From: Pegoplata infirma
Taxonomy: Eukaryota; Arthropoda; Insecta; Diptera; Anthomyiidae
Assembly: GCA_963921195.1 (NCBI GenBank)
Contig: OY992538.1
Location: 82,583,904-82,647,903 of the forward strand
Reading direction: 5' to 3'
DNA length: 64,000 bases
The position numbers were made by a program, and so were the translations under genes. The first letter of the stretch is position 1; each line of letters begins with the position of its first letter. The notes under the pieces are model-generated. The model did not search any database. It was not told the DNA's origin and saw only the letters and a program-made list of their open reading frames with translations. This document shows, one piece after another, positions 1 through 11,427 of the stretch.

Positions 1-539
1 ATCTTAAAATGTCAAAACCGAAATAAGTTGCAATTAAACAGCCAATTGAAAAATTTAATATCCTACATAGTTAAACAAACTAAAACAAATATTTTTTAAT
101 TTTTAAGAAACAAAACAACGAAGTGTTTTGTTTTTTAACATGATAATGTTTTTAGGCTGGGGTCTAATTTTAAAAAAGTTGCAGGACGCCACCTCAGTTT
201 GACTATATAAGCTAACGATTAAACAAAAAAGAAAATGAGAATTACAGTTTTCATTTTATTACAACCTTAAACTTCGACAATAATTTAAAATTAATAAATA
301 AAATAAAAAATACATAGTTCTGGTAGCGACACCTAGCGCCGCTATTCGATTAACGCAATATTGCCATACCAAATATCGCATTTCCAATTAGATTTGTTGC
401 CATCATCGCAAATTTTTTCCAATGAAATATTACCACATCGCAAAACTAACCAGTTTTGAAAATCGAATATCTACAAGCAAGAGAAATATGACAAAATTAT
501 ATTAGAATTTAGATTAATATTTAAAACGCCGACGGTAGG

Positions 540-610
540 CTAGCTGAAGTGTGTCAGACTACCACGCAGAGGGTATTGGGATCAAATCCCTGATCAAGTC
601 AACTTTTTTT
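540..610 (+). repeat. tRNA-like (SINE-head-like) segment in a foldback arm
   Basis: The arm holds a box-A-like TAGGCTAGCTGAAG and, about 40 bases later, GGATCAAATCC, which matches 9 of 11 positions of the RNA polymerase III box-B consensus. The opposite arm (2885-2845 joined to 1300-1265 on the minus strand) keeps the same layout. No clean cloverleaf forms, so a tRNA-derived repeat is likelier than a tRNA gene. Confidence 0.3.
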
Positions 611-1300
611 TTATTTTTTTTTTAGCTTACATATTGTTATTTTATATAACAATTCATTTTTTTAATAATTTAATTATTTAAAAACAAGTTAAAAAAAAAA
701 ATTAAAAATGCCGCAGAGTTTTGTACTCTTGTCCAAAATATTAAATCATGATAATGTTTTATTTAATAAAAAGGTGTTACGAATAGGCATCACATATTTC
801 CAAAAAAATATATTTTTTTCAGAAAAAAATAAGTCCAAGAAATTTCTTAAATACACTAGCAGGATTTATTCAATATTCAGAAAAAAAAAATTTAAAAACT
901 AAGAACAAATCAAGAAAATACAAAAAAATAGTCAGAAAAATGCAGATAAATTCAGAAAAAATCACAAAATACATATAAAACAAAAACAACTGGAAAATTT
1001 AGAGAAACCTGAATATATAACATTTTAACTTATTTATAAGATTTTAATTATTTGTTTATTATTTTAATAAGCTTTTATTTATTTCTTTTTTATTCAAATC
1101 AAATAGTCTTTTAATTTTTAATTATACTTTACAATGACAAATACTTAAAACATACCGTTTTCTAACTTTTTTTATAATTTAATAAAAAAAGTATAAAGGT
1201 TCAAAAAAAAATGGTCTTAACAAAAAAAGAATTAAACGAGCTAAAAAAAAAACAAAATTCAAAAAAATAAGTTGACTGATAACAGGGACGATCCCCGGAC

Positions 1301-2836
1301 CAGAGAACGAAGCCGACATGAAATTGTCGGCGGCGGCGGCTAAGCAAAAAATCGATCGGCGGCGGCTCTTAGCCGGCTGTAGCCGATGAAAGGTATATGT
1401 GATGATCCCCCATCGATCTAAAGACGATCTAGCGATGTCTGTTGGCCTGTCTGTTGAATACATGCTTTTGTCGAAAGACATGATGGATGCTGCTGAAGAT
1501 TTTCTGTATATTTGCAACTAATCTTGACAGATTGCTATTAAATGTCATCGAAATTCCAGTTTTTCAAAAGTTAAGATAAAAAAAAACGTGAATTTCAGAT
1601 TTTGTTTCCCTTAAATTCACGATAAGAAATACACGTAAAATATCGTGAACCTATATTCAAAATATGCTAACTCAAATTTGACGGAAATGAGTTTCCGATG
1701 GCAAATAGCTCCCCTATGTAATACCTATCTGCCATAAAAATTTCAGAGCAAAAAAATAATCTTTTGTCGTTTTACATCCATTTTTGTTATTCTGCTAACT
1801 CAAAGTACATATTTTTTTGTTGAAAATAAATGCCAACTCCCATTGTAAATTTCCAAAAATTTTTCAAAAAATTTTTAAAAAAAAAAACTAGACCACATGT
1901 CTTATTGCATTTGCCATACTGAACACGAATCTTGTAAAGATTTTGATATCTAATGACTGGTTCTCGAGATATTGCCATTTTAAAAATATCGATAAATAGT
2001 GTTTGCAAAAAAAAAAATTGCTTATATTTATGTAACTTTCAAACTATTTATCAGATTGAAACATTATGAATGGGTCAAATAAAGTCAATGATATAAGCTT
2101 TCAAAATAGCTGGTTTGGAGTGACCCTACTGCAATACAGCGTGAGTTACAGAGTGCCAAAGTTGACCACCCTGAGATTAAAAGGCTTTCGGAGCTAGTAA
2201 CTTTTAAAAATATGCAAAGATTTTTAATTTTTTGTTCAGTTTTTGCAATTACCGTACTAAGGATAACAAAAACAAAAAAAAAAATAAATTAAAAATTTTT
2301 CCAAAAAAAATGTATTTTTATTTTCCGACAAAATATGCCAACTCTAAAAAAATATTTGTTTTTTGATATAGTAATAAATGCCATCTCTGAAAAATACGCA
2401 AACAAGTGCAAAATATGAAAATTTTTGCATAGGTAAAAATTGTTTAGAATATTTAAACCATCTTGTGGAAGGTACATTCTTTATTTTTGCAATAATATGC
2501 GAAATAACTAGTTTTTTAGCTCTCCTGAATAGTAAGCTTTTTCGAGTTGGCATTTATTGAATATAGTTCGACGATATGCAACATTGGTAAACTACAAAAG
2601 TATTATATTTGACTTTTTGAACAACTGTTCACAAACAAAAACAAAAACACTATTAAAAAATGTACGCACAATTTTTTTTTTTTACAAAAATTAAAAAAAA
2701 AAATTAACTAAAACTATTTTTTTTGTAAAAATTTTTAAGCCGAAATAAGCCGAGCAAACCGGCGGCGGCTGGAGTACCCAAAAAAACATCGGCGGCGGCT
2801 AAGTCGCGGCTGTTAGCCGATCGGCTTCGTTCTCTG
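1301..2836. mobile_element. hAT-like nonautonomous element, 8-bp TSD CCCCGGAC
   Basis: Terminal inverted repeats CAGAGAACGAAGCCGA / TCGGCTTCGTTCTCTG are flanked by perfect 8-bp duplications CCCCGGAC at 1293-1300 and 2837-2844. The subterminal parts carry repeated CGGCGGCGGCT blocks on both sides (1329-1370 and 2760-2805), unusually GC-rich for this DNA. There is no transposase frame. CAG...CTG ends with an 8-bp TSD fit the hAT superfamily. Confidence 0.75.
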
Positions 2837-2966
2837 CCCCGGACCCTCTGTTTTCGAGTCTGACACACTTCAGCTAGGCTACCGTACGATATTTAAATCC
2901 TAACATAAACGGTGTTATGTTCTTGCTTGTGGTTATTCGACAATATTATAGATACATACTACAAAA

Positions 2967-4648
2967 TAGAGATGGGCGCGTGAGTGAATTTTGACTTACG
3001 CACGAAATAATAACGAAATAATAAGACTCACGAAAATAAAATAATCAAAATTTTATTTAACTTCATTTCATATTCTTGCACAAAAGGTGTTTAATTTCCT
3101 AAAATTAATCATAAAAACTTAATTTAATCACAATTTTGTATTAATTCAATATGATGACGATTTTCTTACTACCCAAGTAGAAATTCATGACGGTTATAAA
3201 AATAAAGCGTCTTTAAAGCACTCTTAAGTAGAAATTCATCACGGTAATAAAAAAAAGCGTTTTCAAAACACCCCAAGTATAAATTCATGATGGTTATAAA
3301 ATAAAATTAAGACTTATCAAAAATAACTCAATTTTAAAGCATAACTTCATAACGCTTTTCGAACGATTCGTAAAAGCGTTTTGAGAATACTTTTCAACCA
3401 AACCTATGATTTTATTTCACTGCCATTCAAAAAATAAGAACTGTCAAAATTGTTTTTGGCTTGATTTGAGCAAAAAATTCGGTTTGCTATCATAATTTTC
3501 CCATTACAAAGTATTTACAACATTATATATTATTATGTCCTGTATCTATTGATGAAATTGGGTTATAAAATGTTGTTCATTTCATTGAAGATATTGGATA
3601 CCTTTGTGATAAAAATTTGATTTACAATCATAGTTTTTGCATTTTAAATTGGGCATACTTTATCAGGATGAGAGGCAGCCATAAGAAAACACCAATTTTG
3701 TTGCATTGGATTCTATTCTTGTAGAGTGGGTATACTACCAATGGCGTTTTATTTTGAGAATTTGTATGAAGCATTTACAATTGACTTTAAGAAACTGGTT
3801 TCAAAATCGAAGTCAGAAAACTGAGATATTGTAGCTTCCATATTAGCTACATCATCTGCGGTGTGAAAAATTTTGTGAAAATTCATTGTTTGTTTCTAAT
3901 AATTTTCTTAAAATTGTCTTCGCATTAATCGCTTTTGAAGGATCTATATTTCTGGATGGAAAAATACAACAAACTGTATAAAGAATTTAAAGTCTCAGTA
4001 CTGCTTAAATTACACTACATTTTTTAGAATTATTGCTCAACCATATAACAAAAATATCTAATTTTCCAATTTTCAATATCCATTAAAACGAAAGATTTCC
4101 TCTGAAACTATAAAGTTATGTCATCAGATATTTTATTTAAATTTTGTTGCAATATTACATTTTCTTGCAAACTTTAACATTTTTAAAACTAATTTTTGCA
4201 GCAATTTCTTGCCTATACCATGATACAACTTATATCGTCCAGTACGACAAAGTTTACAAAAATTTTAAAATTGCTATATTTTTTGCTTTTTAACGCTTTA
4301 ATAATGCTTTAACGAAGCGTTTTCAAATCACCATTATAAATGTCTTTAAAAACGCTTTATATAAACCGTTTAACGGTGTTATCATTAGGACTATCTGAAA
4401 GCGCTTTGAGGATGGTTTTCCGTATGATCTGAAAGCATTCGTACTACCATGCAGAGCGCTTTAAAAGCGTTTTTACGGTTGTATTTTTCTACCTGGGTAG
4501 TTTTCTATTTTAGACAGCACAAAACAATCACGCAAACTTACGAAACCAAAATTACCCACGCAATCTCACGCACGAAAATATTTTTTTCTAATCAAGCGTA
4601 AATTTCACTCATGATCACGCGTAATCACGTGTCACGCTTGCATCTCTA
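2967..4648. mobile_element. hAT-like MITE, family B (TAGAGATG ends), TSD CTACAAAA
   Basis: The ends TAGAGATGGGC and GCATCTCTA are flanked by the 8-bp duplication CTACAAAA (2959-2966 and 4649-4656). Subterminal sequence is full of CACG/CGTG words, as in the other family B copies near 21540, 42082, 45056 and 53487. The centre is a later insertion at 3172-4497. No coding capacity is visible. Confidence 0.75.
3172..4497. mobile_element. TA-target palindromic element (CCCAAGTAGAAA ends)
   Basis: The termini CCCAAGTAGAAA and TTTCTACCTGGG sit between TA dinucleotides (3170-3171 and 4498-4499) inside the hAT-like element. Each arm repeats an AAGTAGAAATTCATGACGG-type unit and AAAGCGTTTT words. A TA duplication and palindromic arms fit a Tc1/mariner-type MITE. 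Confidence 0.55.
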
Positions 4649-5339
4649 CTACAAAAAACTAATACTTATAAAACTTCCGATACTGACAGCCAGGCGGCGC
4701 TTGTCGTAACAGACCTTTGAAGAATTAATTCTATTTGAAAATTAGTTGACATTATTTTTTTTATTTAATCAATTAATTCATTGTTGAATGAATTTTGAAT
4801 AATTAAAAAATATATATATAATATTGTCAATAATTCGATTGTAATTATTGAATTAATTTATTTCCAATTAATTCTTTATAAATCATTTCATTTTAAATAA
4901 ATTCTTAATAATTTAAGGAATAAATAAAAGCTTTTTAAAATAATAAAAAAAATAATTATAATCTAATAAATCAGTTAAAATGTTATATATTCAGGTTTCT
5001 TTCAATTTTCCAGTAGTTTTTGTTTTAAATTTTGTGATTTTTTCTGAATTTATCTGCATTTTTTTGACTAATTTTTTGTATTGTCTTGATTTGTTCTTAG
5101 TTTTTATTTTTTTTTTCTGAATATTGAATAAATCCTGCAAGTGTATTTAAGAAATTTCTTGGAGTTATTTTTTTCTTAAAAAATATCGTTTTTGGAATTT
5201 ATTCGTAACAACTTTTTATTAAATAAAACATTATCATGATTTAATATTTTGGGCAAGAGTACAAAACTCTGCGGCATTTTTTATTAAATTATATACTTAA
5301 CTAACCAAGAAAAAGCTGATGAACAACCTTACCGTTGAG

Positions 5340-5440
5340 GGGTAACAGACAAAGGTTCTAGTGGGAATCGAACTGACAACCCCTGCACTTACTTCCAGAA
5401 TATCAGTTTTCATACTAAGTAATCTACCGCTTCCAGTAGA
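5340..5440 (-). repeat. tRNA-like segment, possible SINE head
   Basis: On the minus strand this contains AGTTCGATTCCCAC, a strong box-B match, with a weak box A about 50 bases upstream. The acceptor and T stems pair poorly, so I do not call a functional tRNA. It lies beside the 136-5283 foldback and an adjacent hairpin. Confidence 0.3.
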
Positions 5441-5466
5441 AAATCAAAAGTAATGAATTTAAAAAC

Positions 5467-5598
5467 AGCGTGAAGGTGCGATGAAAGCGCCGAAGTCGAA
5501 AAATTTTAACAACAAATTTTAACAAAAAATCGCGCGATTTTTTGTTAAAATTTGTTGTTTAAATTTTTCGCCTGCGGCGCTTTCACCGCACCTCCATG
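5467..5598. repeat. 132-bp near-perfect hairpin
   Basis: GCGTGAAGGTGCG...GCGCCGAAG on the left is the inverse of the right arm ...CGGCGCTTTCACCGCACC, with the palindromic centre AAAAATCGCGCGATTTTT near 5533. There is almost no loop. It is probably a small palindromic MITE; no target duplication could be fixed. Confidence 0.6.
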
Positions 5599-5697
5599 CA
5601 TTTTTTTCTATTTCTTCATAATTTATGTTACACACTTAATATTTTTTACATCAATTACCTACTTATATCTTTTTCAGACCATATTATCAAGAAGACG

Positions 5698-5943
5698 ATA
5701 TGAAGGGCTTATTGTAAAAACTCGATAAGCAATATTTCATTTTATGGTGGTTTTTGCCTTAAAAGTTTTAAAATAATGTAGAAAATAGAATGTTTGCAGA
5801 ACTTTTATTCTCAATATACTTGTACGAAGGGTTAAAGCAAGACTTTTGCCAAAAATCTGTCAATGGAACATCAGCAGACGGCGAAAAACACGAAAAAATA
5901 AAATGTTACTTATCAAGTTCTTGCAGTAAGCCCTTCATATGTC
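5698..5943. repeat. inverted-repeat MITE
   Basis: The termini ATATGAAGGGCTTA and TAAGCCCTTCATAT continue as about 50-bp inverted arms ending in TTTTATGG/CATTTTATTT-type sequence. It is about 246 bp and noncoding, and the superfamily is unclear. Confidence 0.5.
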
Positions 5944-6262
5944 AATAATAAGTATTAATAGGGATTTTTCTTAAAAGTTTTTCTGCATTGCCGGCCTTCG
6001 GCCGGGCTTAGGGATTCATGCCTTAAACCCACCCTCTCCGCAAAATAAAACTTTTTTAAGTAATATGTGTTTTGGGGGAAAACGTGTTTTCTGGAAAATT
6101 TTTTTTTAATTTTTTTTTTTTATTTTTGGGTCATTTTTCATTTCTTTCTTGGGCTTTTTTTCGTTAATTTTGGGCGAAATTTCGTATTTTTCTTTTTGTT
6201 TAATTTGGGCGATTTTTCATAAAATTTTTTGGGCGATTTTTCTTTAGGCGATTTTGCCTACA

Positions 6263-6652
6263 GCCCCTAGGGACCTATCCCAGGACCGGTCCCAAGGGAC
6301 CTATCCTAGGACCGGTCCCCTGGGACCTATCCTAGGACCGGTCTTCAGGGACCTATCCTAGGACCGGTCCCCAGGGACCTATCCTAGGACCGGTCCCCAG
6401 GGACCTATCCTAGGACCGGTCCCCAGGGACCTATCCTAGGACCGGTCCCCAGGGACCTGTCCCAGGACTGGTCACCAGGGACCCATCCCAGGACCGGTCC
6501 CCAGGGACCTATCCCAAGACCGGTCCCCAGGGACCTATCCTAGGACCTGTCCCCAGGGACCTATCCCAGGACCGGTCCCCAGGGACCTATCCCAGGACCG
6601 GTCCCAGGGACTTATCTTAGGACCGGTCCCCAGGGATCCTAGGACCTGTCTT
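6263..6652. repeat. GC-rich 26-bp tandem array
   Basis: About 14 units of a 26-bp repeat built from GGGACCTATCCTAGGACC and GGTCCCCA. Each unit is itself nearly palindromic (GGACC...GGTCC with CCTAGG), so the array can fold in many registers. It stands out as a GC-rich island in AT-rich DNA. The upstream 6100-6250 holds a looser TTGGGCGATTTTTC repeat. Confidence 0.85.
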
Positions 6653-6904
6653 AAAAATTAATAAAATATTTGTTTTAGTTTGTTTCACTATGTAGGACAG
6701 GCACGTACGCAGGGGGGGGGCCCTGGGGGCCCCGGCCCCCCCAAAATTATTTGGTCATATAAAAATTTTAAGACATTGCACTACAAAAATTACGGTTGTT
6801 AACAAAAAAAGGCTCAGCATTATTTTTTTCTTTTCATCTCTAATCTAACGAAAAAATTTTTTTTTTTGATTGAAAAAAATGTTGTGCAAGTTATGCTTCA
6901 TGAA

Positions 6905-7200
6905 TAGGGATGAGATTTTCATGCAATAAAAAATCGAAAATATGCGCTTAAAATATGCGGTAAAAAATTCTAAATATACACTTAAAAACTTTAAAATATG
7001 CACTTATAAATAAAATGTGTGCAATATAAATCTTGTTTTCATACGAAAAACTTCTTAAAAAGCAAAAAATAACTCCGGGTTTAAATAGTAACATTTAATG
7101 CTTTATGTAAGCAAGATTTTCTTAGAAATTAAACAATCTATAAAAAAATTAAAAAAAAAAAATAATAATTTTCTTATTTGCAAAATAAATTTTCAAAAAT
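6905..7200 (-). mobile_element. fragment of hAT-like family A (TAGGGATGAGAT end)
   Basis: It begins TAGGGATGAGATTTTCATGC and continues with ATATGC words, then the motif found at 16787 and 61361 in the full copies (AGCAAGATTTT on this strand). Only one terminus is present, so the copy is truncated. Confidence 0.55.
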
Positions 7201-7364
7201 TTGGAAACCAAATTTAACAAATTTTAAATCGAAAAATCTTCTTTGAATCTTAAACTTTTTTACAAAAAAAATTAATCGAAGTGTTGCTTTTTCAAAATAT
7301 CTAAATTAAACTGCATAATTTTTATCGACAAAAAATATTGAGAATTTAGGAACTTTCCCTTACA

Positions 7365-7985
7365 AAAATGTCTCAGAATCTGCAAATTTTCTCATTTAAA
7401 AAACGTCTTCATAATCTGTGTATTTTCTTTACGAAAAATGCCTTAGAATCGGAAAAATCTATTCGAAAAATGTGTCAGAATCAGAGAATTTTTCTATACC
7501 AATTTGAGACATTTTTCTTACAAGAAATTTTTCTGTACGAAAAATGTGTTAGAATCTGAAAATTCTTCTATACGGAAAATGTCTCAGTATCTTAAAATTT
7601 TTCTACACAAATCTGAGATTTTTCGAAAAATACGGAAAATATCTGAAATTTTTCTTTAAACGAATAGTGTCTCAAAAGCTGAGAAGTTTTTCTCTACTAT
7701 AAATGTTTTAGAATCTGAGAATTTTTCTGTACGAAAAATGACTCAGAATCTAAGAATTTTTCTGTACAAAAATGTTTCAGAAATTGAGAATTTTTCTATA
7801 AGCAAAATGTCTCAAAACCAAAAAACTTCTTCTTAGAACCTGAGAGTTTTTTTATACGAAAAATGTATTATAATCGAGAATTTTTCTTCACGAAAAATTT
7901 CATAGGGTTTTTCTGTACAAAAAATGTCTCAAAATTTGAGAATTTTCTATACGAAAAATGTTTTAAATCATAAGTATAGTAAAAA
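7365..7985. repeat. degenerate TCTCAGAATCTGAGA-type minisatellite
   Basis: About 18 diverged units of AAAAATGTCTCAGAATCTGAGAATTTTTCTATACG type, roughly 33-36 bp. This is the same motif family as the arrays at 24.6, 27.1-33.6, 48.0, 57.4 and 59 kb. Divergence is highest here, suggesting an older array. No coding signal. Confidence 0.65.
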
Positions 7986-8189
7986 TCTTTCTATGGTTAA
8001 AATGTCTTGGAATTTTAATTTTTTTTTGTTCAAAACATATAAAACTTCAAAAAATTTCCCGCACTATAAGGAGTCTTTTGTTTAAAAATGTCATCGTATC
8101 TTAGAATCGGAGAATTTTCTATACCAAAAAATGCTCTTAGAAGTTTTATGCAAAAATATGGTTTATAATCCAAAAACTTTGAAAAAGTA

Positions 8190-8553
8190 TATCGTCACCT
8201 AAAATGCAAAACGCCCTAACTAACAAAGAATTCAAAATCGGTATTTTAATAGATTCTGGTGTATTTTATTAACCTACACGTCCCTACAAAGAACTATTTA
8301 AAATTAGCGACTTTATAGCCAAAATTTTAAAACTTGTGAATTGCGAAATCGCCAATGCACGCAACTATAAATACATTTTTTAATCATTTTGTGATTAATT
8401 TTGATACACATTTACAAAACGTTACAAAATTTTAGCCCAATTCAATCAAAACCAACAAAGTTATTAACAAATTAAAAATTTTACTCTACACTGTTTTTTG
8501 CTTCTCCTGTAAAATTAATAAAATGTTAGCCTTTTGCATTTTAGGTGACGATA
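8190..8553. mobile_element. 364-bp TA-target MITE
   Basis: Ends TATCGTCACCTAAAATGC and GCATTTTAGGTGACGATA are flanked by TA on each side (8188-8189 and 8554-8555). The interior is noncoding. It is Tc1/mariner-like by TSD, but the element itself is unassigned. Confidence 0.6.
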
Positions 8554-8854
8554 TAAACAAATCAAAAAGCTGTCTCAGAGTTTTGAGTTTTTAAGTGTAA
8601 AGTATATTTGAGGGGCTCAAAGCACAAGGGGTTCAAGTGACTTTTTTAAAAAAATTGAGTTAACATATGGAATTAGTAGATGAAGTTCACAGAAGTTCAG
8701 AGCACAAGAGGTGAATGTGAAATTCTTATCCGTTAGCTAGATATGGCGACCATTTCTAGCTCTTGTTACTAAAATACCTGTTTTGCTTGGAGCACAAGGG
8801 GTATATGAGCACTTAAACCCCTTGTGCTCCAAGCAATTATTAAAATTTAGTTTT

Positions 8855-8950
8855 TCACGTGGACAAGTGGTTGAATTCCGAGAAGTTCTTGTAGTAATAG
8901 TAATCAAATTTTGCAAGAGCATCTTCAGTCTGTAACCAGCGGTTAAAGTG
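8855..8950 (-). pseudogene. relic of an unidentified element-encoded protein
   Basis: On the minus strand the frame reads FNRWLQTEDALAKFDYYYY and then KNFSEFNHLST before a stop. The FxRWLQTxxxLAK core also appears on the plus strand at 9488 (FDRWLQTKNDLAK) and, with a stop inside, at 11237. Shared residues in three diverged copies point to former coding sequence. I do not recognise the family. Confidence 0.4.
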
Positions 8951-9487
8951 TGAAAAAATGGCGATTTCCGACCAAAATTCATGTCCGAATTTTTTGACCA
9001 AATTGGGCTCAAAAATTAGGAATTTTTGCGTACATAATAGGAAAAATAAAAAAAAATCCCAAAAAAAAAAATATTGGTCCACAGATGCTGATTTTTAACA
9101 TAAATATTATTTTTTTTATCCAAATTGGTCCCAAAAGTTGGAAAATGTAAAGCAAGTTATCAAAAAAATATAAAAAACACGATTTTCGTTCAAAAATGCT
9201 GATCAAAGATTTTGATACACAGATGCTAATCAGCTTTTTTGGACCAAAATCGTGGGTTTATTTTTAAAATTTTTCACATAAAATACTCAACATTTTTCGA
9301 CTTTTAAGACAAATTTGGTTAAAAATATTTTTTATGTTTATAAATCAACATCTGTGGACCAAAATCGCAATTTTGAAATTTTTTAAATATTTTTCCCATA
9401 AAACGCGCAAAAGTTCCTTATTTTTGACCCAGATTTGGTTAAATATTTCAGATATAAATTTTGGTCCAAAAACGTAATTTTTTAAAC

Positions 9488-9678
9488 TTTGACCGCTGGT
9501 TGCAGACTAAAAATGACCTTGCAAAAATTTTTCATAAATTTTCCCACAATTAGCTACTCCATGTCCATCGTTCGGCAGGTATCACGGCACGAAATTCGAA
9601 AGTTTAAATTTCAAGGGACGACCTAATGAAGATGAAGATGAGCCCGATGATGTCATGGAATCTGATTATGACGACTAA
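9488..9678 (+). pseudogene. element-encoded protein fragment with acidic C-terminus, copy 1
   Basis: The first frame reads FDRWLQTKNDLAKIFHKFS. A second frame (9538-9678) reads LATPCPSFGRYHGTKFESL and then GRPNEDEDEPDDVMESDYDD before TAA. A frameshift between them would give one protein end with a strongly acidic tail. Copy 2 at 11237-11427 keeps the same frame length, stop and tail. It is probably the C-terminus of the transposase or another protein of the enclosing 6698-12206 element; family unknown. Confidence 0.45.
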
Positions 9679-9938
9679 AAAATTAAACAAAGAACCATTA
9701 AAGACTTTTGTAATAAAATGTGGTTTTCCTTTTACAAATAACTAACATTCTTTTCATAATTTAGAAGTTTATAAAAAAAGTTAGAGCACAAGGGGTATAA
9801 GTGCCACTTACATACTTCAGAGGCAATTTTTGGGTGCTTGTATTTGTGAAATATGGTATTTTTTTAACTTGTTAGATTAAAATATATCTCAGGATCTCTA
9901 TTAACTAAAAAATAATATTCTAGATATCATCTAATATT

Positions 9939-10980
9939 TTAACATGATAATGTTTTTAGGCTGGTGTCTAATTTTAAAAAAGTTGCAGGACGCCACCTCA
10001 GTTTGACTATATAAGCTAACGACTAACAAAAAAGAAAATTGGAATTACTGTTTTCATTTTCTTAAAACCAAAAATTTTACTAACTTGGGTTTGTAACTTG
10101 GATAATAATTCAACTCGTGGTGAATAACAAAAATATTCACCAGCTGGTGAATAAAACGTAACATAATTATTTTTCATCAATATTTTTTTTTTCATCAATA
10201 TTTTTTTCATCAATATTTTTTTTCATCAATATTTTTTTTTCATCAATATTTTTTTTTTCATCAATATTTTTTTTTTCATCAAAAATTTTTTTTTTCTTCA
10301 ATATTTTTTTTTCATCAATATTTTTTTTTTTCATCAATATTTTTTTTTTTTTCATCAATATTTTTTTTTTTTCATCAATATTTTTTTTTTCATCAATATT
10401 TCTTTTTCATCAATATTTTTTTTTTTCATCAATATTTTTTTTTTTCATCAATATTTTTTTTTTCATCAATATTTTTTTTTTTCATCAATATTTTTTTTTT
10501 CATCAATATTTTTTTTTTTTCATCAATATTTTTTTTTTTTATCAATATTTTTTTTTCATCAATATTTTTTTTTTCATCAATATTTTTTTTTTTCCTAATT
10601 TTTTTTTCATCAATATTTTTTCTTAATCAACATTTTTTTTCATAAATTTTTTTTTTCATTAAATATTTATTTTTATAAGTAAAATTTTTTCATTAAAACC
10701 CTTTTTTTTTATCAAAAACTTTTTGCTATCGACAAACAGAGACAAACAGATAGATGGATATCACAAAAATGTCTTAGAGAGCTTTACGGATCAATAATAT
10801 ATAAACATAATGGGGTCCTCGACCGATATTTCAATGCATTTTGCATATAATGACAAATTAATATAGCTTTATTTTTCCTAGAAAAATTTTGCTTTGGAAA
10901 GAACACCTACTTATACAGCAAAACATTATCATGATTCAATGGTTTGGGCACGAGTACAAACTTCGCAGACATTTTTTACT
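9939..10980. mobile_element. copy of the AACATGATAATG repeat family, with array and mini-me remnant
   Basis: The left module repeats 136-235 (AACATGATAATGTTTTTAGG, GGACGCCACCTCAGTTTG) and the right module repeats 5210-5283 (CATTATCATGATT, GAGTACAAA). Comparison with the parallel sequence at 11600-11720 shows the flanks are contiguous without it, with a rough ATTTTTT-like duplication. It contains the CATCAATATTTTTT array and, at 10720-10870, a truncated mini-me segment (GGGGTCCTCGACCGATATTTC). Confidence 0.5.
10165..10690. repeat. CATCAATATTTTTTTTT tandem array
   Basis: About 24 units of CATCAATA followed by 7-13 T, 17-24 bp each, with drift in T number, decaying toward 10690. It is open in some minus-strand frames only because the units lack stops, so the IDEKK-type peptides there are artefacts. 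Confidence 0.85.
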
Positions 10981-11236
10981 GGAATAACCTCTTTTTCCCA
11001 TTATTAAATTTAAGGCACTTAAACCCCTTGTGCTCCAAGCAATTATTAAAGTTTAACTTTTAAAACCAATTTGGTTAAAAATAATTTTTATGTTTGAAAA
11101 TCAGCATCTGTGGACCAAAAGTGGAATTTTAAAAAAAAATTCCCATAAAGTACTCAAAAATTCCTAATTTTTGAGCCAGATTTGGTTAAATAACTCGGAT
11201 ATAACATTTTGTCGAAAAATGTAATTTTTTACAAAC

Positions 11237-11427
11237 TTTGACCGCTAGTTGCCGGCTGAATATGACCTAGCAAAAATTTTTCATAAATTTTCCCACAATT
11301 AGCTACTCCATGGCCATCGTTCGGCAGGTATTATGATACGAAATTCGAAAGTTTACATTTGACAGGATGCCCTAATGAAGATGAAGATGATCCCAATGAT
11401 GTCATGGAATCTGATTATGACGACTAA
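11237..11427 (+). pseudogene. element-encoded protein fragment with acidic C-terminus, copy 2
   Basis: The sister of 9488-9678, about 1.75 kb away in the same orientation. The frame 11290-11427 reads LATPWPSFGRYYDTKFESL and then GCPNEDEDDPNDVMESDYDD before TAA, the same length as copy 1. The upstream RWLQT region now has a stop. The duplication extends past the stop into the AGCACAAGGGG module, and part of that is copied a third time at 11750-11990. Confidence 0.45.

Larger units (their letters stand above)
136..5283. repeat. composite foldback with hAT-like insertions
   Basis: Arms at 705-1110 and 4900-5283 are inverted copies. A second inverted pair joins about 455-610 with 2845-2945 plus 1265-1300. 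The module at 136-235, starting AACATGATAATG and containing GGACGCCACCTCAGTTTG, recurs at 9946-10036, and the terminal module (GAGTACAAA...CTCTGCGGCA) recurs near 10950-10975. The structure is therefore a repeat family rather than a chance palindrome. It is split by the insertions at 1301-2836 and 2967-4648. No reading frame of note is present; the superfamily is unknown. Confidence 0.6.

Noticed and set aside
10016..10358. IDEKK-repeat minus-strand frames
   Set aside because: Products of the CATCAATATTTTTT array, with no start context or conservation.
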